Assembly (NCBI GenBank): GCA_964020085.1
Contig: OZ026598.1
Coordinates: forward strand, 17,569,701-17,633,700
Direction of reading: 5' to 3'
Length of the DNA: 64,000 bases
DNA from: Micromussa lordhowensis
Taxonomy: Eukaryota; Cnidaria; Anthozoa; Scleractinia; Lobophylliidae
A program made the translations under genes and the position numbers. Positions 27,101 to 39,100 of the stretch are shown here, piece after piece (position 1 is the first letter of the stretch; each line of letters opens with the position of its first letter). Below the pieces are notes generated by a model. The model ran no database searches and was not told the origin of the DNA. It saw nothing but the letters and a program-made list of their open reading frames with translations.

Positions 27101-30100
27101 TGGTCATTGTTTTTCAGCTACAGGACGTTTCATTTATGTAATTTAAACACTTGCGTTCGTTTTTTTTTTTTTTTGTCTTATCCTTGTTGCATTCTCGTAT
27201 TTTGCCTAGGCTATTGTTATATCCTGAAGGGGGTAAGTTTCTAAAGAAATTGTGGTGCTGCGTCGGTGGGGAGTATTACAAGATAATTTGGTTTTATCAA
27301 CTGAGTTGATAATGTGAACCGTAACGAGATTCGAAAGCTGACGTTTCGAGCGTTAGCCCTTCGTCGGAGCGAATGACGAAGGGCTAACGCTCGAAACGTC
27401 AGCTTCCGAATCTCTTTACGGTGCCCAATTCACATTATCAACTCAGTTGATAAAACCAAATTATTATTGTATCCTGTTTGATTAATGAATTCCAAACCCT
27501 TTGTTTGTTTGTTTGATATGCAATTTATGTTTCTTTTTTATTCTGATTTTTCGCAGTTCCTCAAGTCTTCACAACAATCTCCAACTACAAGTGAGTCAGA
27601 GCATGAACAACTTGAAAGCTTTGAAGAAGAGAGGCTCAAATTGCTCAAAGCTTGGAGAACCTTCTTGATCGTTTGCTCCTCATTTCAGGTGGGATTAATC
27701 ATGCGAGTGAGAAACATCAAGGCTGATATTTAAGTTAGGAGGCTCAAAGAAGTCTCGCTCGAAAACGGAGTCGCTAGATTCATTGTGAGGGTGAAGTCTC
27801 CATACGAACCAAGTGGCTCACCAGGCTTGGGCATATCTCGGTTGCAGTAGCATGAAGCGACTAGGAATATTTCTACTCCCCCCTGGATGGCGTGCTAGTC
27901 CATCGCAGGGTTACCCCCAGGTACCCATTTATACACCTGGGTGGAGAGAGACACTGAGAGTTAAGTGTCTTGCCCAAGAACGCAACACGATGTCCCTGGC
28001 CAGGGCTTGAACCCGGAACGCTCGCTCCAGAGTCGAGCGCACTAACCATGAGGCCACCGCGCCTCCATTTTTTAGATTCATTGTATTCATTCCTATTTTT
28101 CTAGCCCTAGTATGGTTATTACGTTTTCTGAATAACTGTGCTACGGAGTACTCCATTGTTTACAGTGGTTTAGGTTTAAATTTTTTACTGTTGACCATTT
28201 ATCCGCTTGTGTGTCACAGATGGACTGTAGTTTTGCATTGTTCTGTTCCTAACTAATACGCTCGTTATATATTGCAGACTGAGATGTTTGGTCTAAATGA
28301 AACTGCGCGGAGACGGCTAATATTGGATGATATTCTTCAAGGATTGAAGTCTCAGGTATTGACTCATCAGGCGTTTATAACTACTTATGGCCTTGTCAGT
28401 CTGGAGTCCAACGTCGTGCTCAACCGGATGGAACACCTCAGAATATTGTCAAAAAGATCAAACAGAGTTTGAAAAGGTTGTTTTTACCCTGGACTGATTA
28501 TTCGATCGTGATTAAATGAAGATTATGTATGGCAACGGTGACAAAGATACGGCCTGGATAACTGTAGTGTTTTCGTTTTTACTTTAAGCCTAAACCAAGT
28601 TCAAGTTCGTCGTTTGTAATCTGTGCTAATCTTTTCCATCCTTTACCATCCTTGTTCCTTTATGGTTTATTATTATCTCTTTGGTGTTTTTCTATCTTAG
28701 TAAACTACTATTTTCAGGTTTCCTTTAATTAAAAGGTAATGTTGTACGTGGCCGAAATAACTGAAAATACTGTGACTGAGCTACTTTTAGGCCCGTGTTT
28801 ACAAGGAGAGAGATTTACCCCTAGCAAGCGGGTTACCCTAGCACTCGCACATTTCCTCTTTTTTTCTTCGCCGTGTTTACAAGGCAGCTAGGGTTTCTCG
28901 GGTAGTCGGGTTATCCTATCTGCGTGCTACGGTTACCCTGGCAGGGGGGTTAACTTTTTCCCTTGTAAACACTCAAGGTAGGGTTAACCCACTTACCCGG
29001 GTTAACTTCGTAATTGTTTCCAGACCCTTTGACTGTGACCGCACATTAAGTAGTCCCGGGTTGTAGGGTTACCCTACCTGTAAAATGTTGCTTGTAAATC
29101 CGGGCTTTCTTTTGCCCTCCTCGGCTAGGGTTAACCCCCTTGCTACGGCAACCCTCCCTCCTTGTAAACAAGTCCTTAGAATAACTTATGGCGGAGTTAA
29201 ATTTTCATCGCCTCAACAAACAAATCTCAAAATGAATGAAAACTACCCCCTCACGAAAGCAGCAGGTATATTGGTTCCTCGACGCTTATTCTTACCTTGG
29301 CTCTTCACTTTCTTGCAGGTCTCAAGAAGTGCGTCAGTGGACAGTATTAATTCGTCTGGTGAATTGTGCAGTGTGTTCTTGATGTTACTCGAGAGATGGA
29401 AGAGGTATGTTGTCAACACTCCGCATTTGAGTTATCATAAAATACTAAATCTCAGTAGGGTGGCGTGGAAGTGGTGTTTCTCCTTTATTTCGACCCCCTG
29501 ATCAATAAGTATCGCTATTATTTGGCTAACTGTGTGAGAGGACAAGATAAGCGAAATCTTGCGCTGGGATTGGCTACCCGAGCCCGCACAGAACTTCGCG
29601 CTGTGTCCCGCAAGAAAAACCGTCCCAAAGCCATATTATAAATTTTTTACTAACCAAGCTTGTTCGGCCAAAAAGGCTGGCTATCGGCCTCGTTCATTTT
29701 TTGAGTGTTATGGGCCTCGACTCCGTCTCGGTCCATAAACATGCAAATAAAGAACTTCGCCAATATCCAGCCATTTGCACCGAATAAGCATGGCCAATAA
29801 CCCAATCCTTGTAATATCTTCCTTACTGATTACACAAATGTTTATTATTTTGCAGCTGCCTTCAAGACGTGAAAACAGTTTTCCAGTGCCTGGTGGATGT
29901 CATGGAAACAGCGCACAAGAATGACACACAACTGTTTGTTCATATCCGTGTCGCCATGTTCTCTTGCATCTCTGTCTTACTTCAGCATGCCCGAACTGAA
30001 CGCCTTTCTGGTAGGACGTAAATTTATTTGAATGCGATTTCTGAGCCTCTCAATTCTTCATCCGTTTACCCCTTTATCGTTTTTATAGCAAAATTCTCGA

Positions 30101-33100
30101 TGGTGATTGGCTCTCCACGCGCCTATTTGTCACGTAATCGGGGCGCGATCACATGGATGTCCAATTACAAGTACCCAGTTACAGCCTTTTTTGAATTTGA
30201 TCTCTTTAATTGGATAGACCAGCGCTATTCGCGCGCTTGAATGGCTTTCTTCTTAATGTTTCCTTACTTTTGGAAGCGCTCCTGACTTTTTCGCTAAAAA
30301 GAAGTTTCCAAAAGACTCTTTATTTCAAAATTTGTTATAGATACCATTAATTAATAATTGGACCTCGTGTTCGTACAATTCAGGGAGTAATTCGTTATCG
30401 TGTTCGTAAATTTCAAATCGTCCTCGTGTTTTTGCGCTCGCCCAGTTTTGAAACTACTCGCGCGATTGCTCCTCGAATTGTATTGCACCCGGTCCAATTA
30501 CTATTACTTGTAGTGATTGCTTTTACATAGCTTTCAGTGTTTTTTGTTATATATATATTAGATACCTTAGAGAGCAGTTATGCCATGGTTCTGTTACCGC
30601 TGGCTTGTGAGCCACTGGAATACCTGCGAGGAAGGTTCAGTAATGAGGAAAAGCAGCAAGACAGGGTAGGTTATATATGTTTATACATTTAGAACTTTTC
30701 TATGTGTGTAAATAGATTACGATTTTGAAATACCTTATTGTAACGTATTCTAAGAATTTTATTGTAATTAATATAAGTAGAAAAGTACATGTAATATTTT
30801 GGTGAGCATGTTTGTCATAATTTATGCATTGTCAGTAGTTTATTACAAGTAATGTATTGTATGTAGTCTAGTGTAATTAACGTATTATAAGCGATTTTAT
30901 TACAATCAATGGGTCGGTAGCACTAGTTAAACGGTGAGATATTTACTTTAAAAAAAATGCAATTGCTAAAACTATGTTATTGAGTTGAGTGTTAACTCTC
31001 AGAGTGCAAGTGTACGGAAGGGAACTTTGTCAAAGTTCTTCCTCCCACAGAATATCCCACTTCATCAGCATGTTATGATGTGTTTAAAACCCCATATGGT
31101 CATATCCTGTATCGTAATCACCGTGCTATATTTGCAGGTTCTAGAGCTGTCTGTGTTTATCATTGATGAAATTCTGAACATTCTCCTCTCCAACCCTGGC
31201 CAGTGGCTTCCTGTTTTGAGAGAACACACGCTGTTTGCTTCACTGGTCCAAGCGTTGGACGTCTGTATCAGGGTCAGTAACGTGTAAGCTTTTTAAACCA
31301 TTCAGTAAATATGCTTTCGGCTTAGGTGTCATGGGTCCGAGTCGGTCGTGGGTCTGTCTAGTTTTCCATTGCGTGAAGCGACCAGGAGTACAATCAAAAC
31401 CGGCGTGCAAGAACCTCGTGGGTTAAGAATCGGCTGGCAGAAATTCCCATTTTAATACCCCAAAATATAAGAACCTGCTTAGCCAAGCTAGATCAAGGTT
31501 CTTATATGTGGGTTACAGTAAAATGATTGTGGAAGATGGGTGCCTCGGATATCCAGGGGCCTCCACTGTGACCAGCCGGCCCCTAGACAGTATAACGCCC
31601 CCATGGCTGGCAATCCCCACAACCCAGGCATGAGCCCGCAGTCTTCCAGGCACCCATCACAGTGGAGACGGGGGTGGAGTTGAGGGGGGGGGGGGGGGGG
31701 TTGAGTTTGAGAAAGAAAGAAAGACGTCGACGAATAGACCAAAGATATACAGGAAACTGCTCAATCCTATTACCAAAACGTTCCAGGGACCGCCACGCTG
31801 GAACACGTAAGTACAATGGCGAAGTGCACTGAGCCTGCAATACCATACGGATATCACTGACTGGAAGTACCAGCTACTCTTTGTTGTTAACTTTGTTAAA
31901 TTGCATTTAACACCATTGAACATTTTAACCAAAGAGTGTGTGTGTGACTTTAAGATTGCAAATTTATCTTACAAGGAAATACATGGTACAGTTGTGAATA
32001 AATATTGTATTTTCAAAGACCAAACTCAATTTTTTATCCGGTTATCAACTAATATATCTTCTCCTTCATATAAATTGAAAATGCAAGAACCTTTTTTGCC
32101 AGACTTGTAATGTAGGTTCCTACACATGGGTTTTTAGTGCAGATTGGATGGTACTTCATTGCAGGTACCCACCGATTCTGTTATCTCCCAAAACATGATA
32201 CACCAGGGTGGAGAGAGGCACTGTGAGTGTCAAGTGTCTGGCGTGAGGGCCTGGACTCGAACACAGTTCCCGGCCAGGACCCAAGCCCAGATCTCTAGAT
32301 CCAAACTCCATCGAGCTGACTACGTGCATTTTATTAATTTCGAATGAGGTGGAAACGACATAATTGCTACTTAAGGGATTGAAAATAAGTTACGCTGTGC
32401 AATCTTTGGAGCTTTTCATAACCGTGTGGTTTGCTTACCTCCCTCAGACTCAGGAGAAAGTAGGATTCACAGAAGCCATTCTTCACTTGTTCCTGTCGCT
32501 GTCACGAATACCAATGGTACGAGCACACTGAACTCTCCTTACTGACTTTTATACATTTCTATCATGTAAGTTGTGAGAATTCAGCGGCACATCAAGACAA
32601 TATGATGTGTAGCGTAGAGTGGAGACTGGGCACTATTCCAAATTGTACATTAATTAGCGCAAAATAGCGGAAATAGAAGATGTTCAATTAGACTTTATTT
32701 TAAATGGTTGAAATAACGCTTTCTGATAGCTTTGGAGTATTTATGATAGACATGTCGTAATGTTTTAGATTTTCGATTCATTATTATCTAAGTTGCCTTG
32801 ATACCAGTTGACTTCCACCTTTTTAAAACCTCTATTTTGATTCGTTCTTGTTAATTTGCATCTCGGGGTTAATTTGCATACCTGAGGGCATCGTTTGTGT
32901 TATTTACCCATTGCTTTGTTTGGCCAATAGACCATTTTACAGTTGTCTGCTCAGTGACCTAGCTTTTGAATGGGCAGCGAGGCTGGAGGTGACCTTGTTT
33001 TGATACAGACCTCACTGTTTTTTTTTTTTGTGTAAATCAAGTTGTTCTAATGCTAACTAGGTGCATTTACATGACAAAAGCAGAAGTCTGTATCAAAGTA

Positions 33101-36100
33101 TGGCCACCTCCAGCCTCGCTGCCATTCAAAGGCCAGTTCACCGAGCAGATAACTGTAAAATGGTATATTATAAAGAACCTTGTAAACGGTGCTGTAAAGG
33201 AGCTAGGGAAGTGTCTAATTACGATGTGTTTTTATTGATTTAGTTATTAAGTATTTGTAGAATATGTATTTTGAATCTTTTAGACTAGAAGCTCGGGACA
33301 AATTTTTTTGATTTCTTGTTTTATATATTTTTTGAATGTACAACATTTTTTTTGTCTTAGAGCGCTGAAGCCTTGGCTATGAACAGTTTATCTCAGCCGT
33401 TGTGTCTGGGAATGGCGTCACTTTCCTTTTCAATAGAAGGACGACAGGTAACTCATTCAACTGTCAAACGCTACTTACCAGACCCTAGTTTTTAGTACGT
33501 GTTTACACGCTTCTTGCGTAAGCTTGGCGAGGGGACACGTTTTTCATGGTGTTATCGCCTGGGAATTGAGCTAACCTGTTGTGCCCAATTAAATACCACA
33601 TTAATCCAAACTTGTTGTTCATCTCAAAGGCTTCCCAGTCCAAATCTGGCTCTCAGTCCCAGGGTAACTCCACCTCCTCGGACCCACTCAAACGAGGAAA
33701 CTGGAACAGAGTCTGGCAGCTGTGCCTTGCTGTGATGGCATCCATGCTTCGCACGCTTAGACATGGTTTTCTCAAGGAAGCGTTGGACTTTGCTGGTGTA
33801 CACAGGGAAAGGCTTGCAGAGGTTAGTAAATTTAAATGATGTCTAACAAAGGAAGAAGGGCTAGTACTCGTTGGCTTTTCGTGGTATGTGAGAAATGAAA
33901 GATGGTAAATTTGCATCTCGGTGAATAAATGGTAAAGATGAAATGTTGCCACGAGCATGGGACAAAGAAAAAATCTGAGTCCCCGACAGGATTCGAACCC
34001 ATGACCTCTTTTGTTCTAAAGGATCATTTGTATCATGTGGTGTGTTTCTTTCAGGCCATGGACAGCGTGAGACGGTCGCAGTCATCAGACGTGCTAACTG
34101 AAGCTGAGGAAGTCAGTGCGTTCTTGTTGGAACTCGCTCATTTCTTTCACGAGTGGAGGTTCACTCTGCCAGATGTCTTGATACTTCTGCTGGTGACTCT
34201 TATTTCATGTTTTTTCTTTATGCCACAGGCGGCCCAGGATCCAGCTGTGAGATGATCACCTTGCGTGATATAGCGATCGAGGCGAAAATATAAGAGTTTG
34301 TATGGGAATACTTACGATCGCTCTTAGGAAGTAAAAATACTATCAAGTTCTCAATTAAGATATCTCACCTCTTCCACAGTGTATTGCTTTATGGCTGACC
34401 GCTTACTTGTGCTCAAACGAGGCCATTTTAGCGAGTAGGAAACGAAGGAGGCGATAACTCGTTTAAATCGCTTCAAATCAGCAGAAAAAGCGAACAGACA
34501 GCAAGCAGTGCACTGTGAAAGTAAGATAAGGCGTTTATATGAGGAGCTTTTTAGTATTTGTATCTCCAAAACCGATATCAAATATTCCCATACAGAGTCT
34601 TGATTTCTCCATAACCGTTTTTACGCAAGATGGCGTATGCAAGAGGATCATCGCTCACAGCTTGAGGTTGGGCCGCCTGTGTTCATGCTTGGAGCAATGA
34701 GATCAATAAATTAAAATGTGATGTCTATGGAGATAAACCTGGAAGTTTACAGAAAGTCACTTTACGGATCTCATAATGTAGCAACGAGAAGTCGTTGTAT
34801 TTGTTCAAGAGTTGAAATGTTCTTTCCTTATTTCTATTTCAGGCACGAATTGGTGTTCTGTGTCAAAGCTGTGTGGCACTGCTGACCCACCCAAGATTGC
34901 TGGCTCATTTGCTCGATGTAAGCGTACAAATTAAGGTTGACGATAAAGTTGAATCATATGTATGTCTGTCTTAATTACCGTATCACTGATTTTTCCTTAT
35001 CCGTTTTCATACATGTAATAAGCAATTTTGCACTTAATGACAAGTGGCAAATGAAGTTGACAAAAGAATCATTTCACTTTCATTGTGTATTATAATTATA
35101 CAATGTAGTCAACGCAAAGATCGTTAGCACATTTCAATCACTGTAGTAAGGTCAGTGTGTGGCAGAAATAAGTTTTCGTTGAAAGATGTTTCAATAATAT
35201 TAAATTGTGTGGACAGGAATACAGTAAAGATGTAAGGTAAAGTCTGCATAATAACAACGATAACCTTTATTTAAAGACACCCAGTGCCCCATCAGGCGGG
35301 GGCTTATCTTCGAATAGCAAAGCGCGCGAGTGACGTCATGACTCAGACAAGACTCGGACAAACAAACCGGAATGGTGGACGATTTTCCTAAAACATTTTC
35401 TAAAACAGCCGGTGTTCTCAAAACACATTTTTTAAACGAAAACTTCGCCTGGATCCCCTCTAGTTCTCTCAGAGTACGCCGATGTTGTATGAGCCTCGTG
35501 GGGGATATAATCATTTGCATTATATTTTTAGTCCTCGCGCGCTTCGCTATTCAGTAGCATTGATGCGACTAGGAGTATTTAGTACGACTTACATGTTGTG
35601 GAAAGGCTTAGAACCGAAAAGGGTTTTTTTTGTCTACATATAGATGGGCTCATAACTGGGGGGTGGGGCTTATAACTGGAATTTTACTGTAATCCAATAA
35701 GCACTAGCGCGACCGCCTAGTTTCAAAAGTCCACTACGAAAGGATTGAATGTTTGTACTTTATTTGTCAGATGAATTTAGCTTAATAGAGTTAACTAGGG
35801 ACAGGGGAAAAACACTTCGAGAATCGAGTTCTTGCCACAATTTGTTTTGTAAGGAGGATGTGGATCATCTTATTTTGAGAAATACGTTGCCAAAGCCTTT
35901 GGTGATGGGAGAATTTGATGACGTTTTCTTAGTGAGCCACCAAAATCTCCTAAGTATAATTAAAAGATATGAACAGAAATTATTAAGGAGAATCAGTACT
36001 TTGAAGTAAGCAGCGTAGGCCACTAGCAAGCATTTGCTTGCTTTCATTTTTCTGCTTTTCCCTGTTATTTTTTTTTTGTTTCTTTTGTTGTTGCCACAAC

Positions 36101-39100
36101 CAGTCCATTTGCCGTGGTCTCGTCAGGAAATCCTAGACTAAACGTCTGTTTTGGTCATCTATTTTATTTTTGCCTCATCTCTAGTTATCGAAAGGATCTG
36201 GTAACTCCTCCGTGCAGGACAAGACCCAGTCGTCACTCGAGCAACGCTCATTAAGCGGCTCGTTTTCGAGAGAAATGCTCAGAACATACTCGTACGCTGA
36301 CGATGACTCTTTCAGGAACAGCCCGCTAGTCTCTCAAACCCAGTCACAGTAAGTGAATGCATCAAAAGGTTCAATTTGTTTCATGTAATTAGGGGAATAA
36401 TTACCAGTACCGTTAGGGAAACTCGAAAGGAAGCAATAAATGACATACAAGAGAACATGGCTAGATAAAGCAGAACCAAGCTCAGGACGTGAACCAAATA
36501 GTCAATTATGTACTAAAGCTACAATGGGCTGTAAAAGTAGTTAAGACAGACGTTTTTCGATATTTAACCTCTTAGTCATTGCATATAGCGCTAATTCTCT
36601 AATACCCAGGCCCCCAGCTGTGCTGTGGTCGGCGCAGTGATAGGAATAGACAAGACGCTCGAAAATAGAATTTCACTGCGAAGTGTGTGAGCAGTTTTGT
36701 CGCTCATTGTAGTTACCAATTTCTTAGGATGAAATAAATCTAAACACGACTAATCAACTTAACAGAATAAAAGCCATAGCCACAGCACAATAAATACGCA
36801 TCATATGAAACCTTAAAGCCTAACTTGATTTTTTTAGACCGAACAGCACTTGACAAATGACACGAGTCCATTGGGAACTAAGGCTGGCATAGATAACAAT
36901 ACGATCTGATTCAGTTCAATTGTGTCGGTTTATCAGCAGCACACTTTGCTGTAATATTCGTCCTCTGAGCGGTGACATCAACCAACCTTACTTTAGTGAT
37001 GCTTGTTGTTCGCTTGCTTTGTTTGTTTTTTCTCCTTTCTTTTTGGGCGCGTAAGCTAGCTTCCTCTAGTCGCATTTGCCCAAACCAAACCCTAAATGTA
37101 GATCACTCTATTTACCGTTTATTAGGTTGTTGAAGATTTTGTGCAACTCTTTGGCAATGTTGCGACAGTTAACGCCAGACATTTGTGGAATTCTCATTGA
37201 TCAGGTAACAACTTGGTTACTGACTCCTGGATTATGAAATAAAGCGATATAAGCATTTATAGGGAATATTTGTTTGGTTTCGTTGTGACAATTTATGATT
37301 TCGTCCTTTCTACAGGGTATGGACCTGGAAGAATTTCCTCCCTTACTCTCTCTTGGATTCAGTTCTCCGACTGTGGACAACGAGGAACCTTTATCGTTTG
37401 GTACTCTCTTGGCTTGCCTCAACATGGCCCTGTCAAATCTTGGCCCTGTGAGTTTTGGTTCCTTTTTACGATGTCCGCTTGCTTGCTCACATGGCAGCTT
37501 TTCCACAAGTTTTTCTCTTTTTTTCCAGCTTAAGATTAATGTAAAAATGGAAATACCGTTTTGCAGAACAACTTTTGAACAAAGTGTTAGCGAAAAGCTA
37601 GGTGATAAATAATTTATAACTTCTTAGGTACTTACAGGTACAATGTGGATTTAAAGTTTTTCGTCGGTATCTTAGCCTTGCTTTGACCGCCATACATAAA
37701 GCTACTTTTATGCCCATGAATTTCTTGCAAGTATTAGTTTTTTTGTTTTTTTTTTCTTCCTTCTGTCCTTTTGATTTTGACTTTTGACTTTCTCCAAAGC
37801 CTGACCTGAAGTCACCCGTGAAGTCACCAGTTAGGACATTATCAGAATCATTACCAAGGTAAGCGTTTCGCAAATTTGGAGGATTTTTGTGCAGCCCTCG
37901 GAAACTCGTTTAAGGGTGCTTTCCGTCTGGTTGTGTTGAATCTTGGGAAGGCTACTGTTGTTCGTTCCCGGGGTCTCACGGTCCCGCATTTACGACATCC
38001 TTTGACTCTTCAACTATTCTTTTATACCCTGATCTTTTCCTGTCGATTTTACTTAGGTTGCTGCTATTTGCAATTTAACATGAATTCAAATTCTGTCGTT
38101 TTTTCAGCGTTTCAGTAAAAGATGGTTCAAATAGTACTTCTACGACATGTTCATATTTTAATAGTGCGAGGCATGCGTTCGTTGTGATGCGACAGCCTGT
38201 AGATTCCGCTCCAAAGCACGCAGGTTGTTCATATACACTTCTCTTCATCACATCGTTGCAACATTCCATAAGAGTAACAAGACGTTTTATTCGATCACAG
38301 TGAACTTAACATTGTATTTCAGTGAATAACCTTTTTTCATGTGCATGCGTGTTTGTAGATCACTTCTGATGTTCACCATGGAAAATGCACTCATTGTTGC
38401 CTTGTCCCAAGCTTGTCGATATTTGCGGGATCCCGGGCTGGACCCGCGGGTCAAGCAGTTCCTTAAGAGAGAACTTGGTAGTGAACTGGTAAGTATTGGT
38501 TAGGTGTTTATCTGACACTTATTTACCAGTATAGTCCTGTGGATTCGTTTAAGTCGCTTGTTTCATTTTTTTACCAAAATGTTAGTTTCAGTTGCCATAC
38601 TACATGGTTGTGGCGTAAGGAAAAACCTTCAAGCTGTATATACACCTTGTCCTAATCTCCTTATAGTCGCAGTTGGTCGATAATCACCTGGGTCGGTTTG
38701 TTCGAAAGCCGGTTAACGCTAACCCAGGATTAAAAGTTCACCGAAGTATTAATTTTTATTGTATACTAACGTTTTTCACTGCTTTTCGTCTGTGTAGTTT
38801 TAGATTATTCAAACTCAAAACAGAAGGACAAACAATACAAAAAAAACTCACCGAAAAATCAAAATTTCTAGGTTAGCTTAAGGTGGCTCGAAACAGTTTC
38901 CAGCACTTTCCAAGACGTAGACTTTGATGGATCATTGTCTATATCGGTTGATGCCAAAATCATAGTATCAAATAAACTGCCCAATCATTGGTGAACATTT
39001 TGCTGTAAAATTTGTGCCACAATAGGTTACCATAGCAACAATATGACCTGCTAAAAACACCCTTTATCTTTGAGCGCTTAATACTCAAAAACGAATTTGT

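Noticed and set aside
35749..36009. NUP188 exon or separate gene (86-codon open frame)
   Set aside because: It lies inside intron 44, lacks matching splice sites, and exons 44 and 45 join in frame without it.
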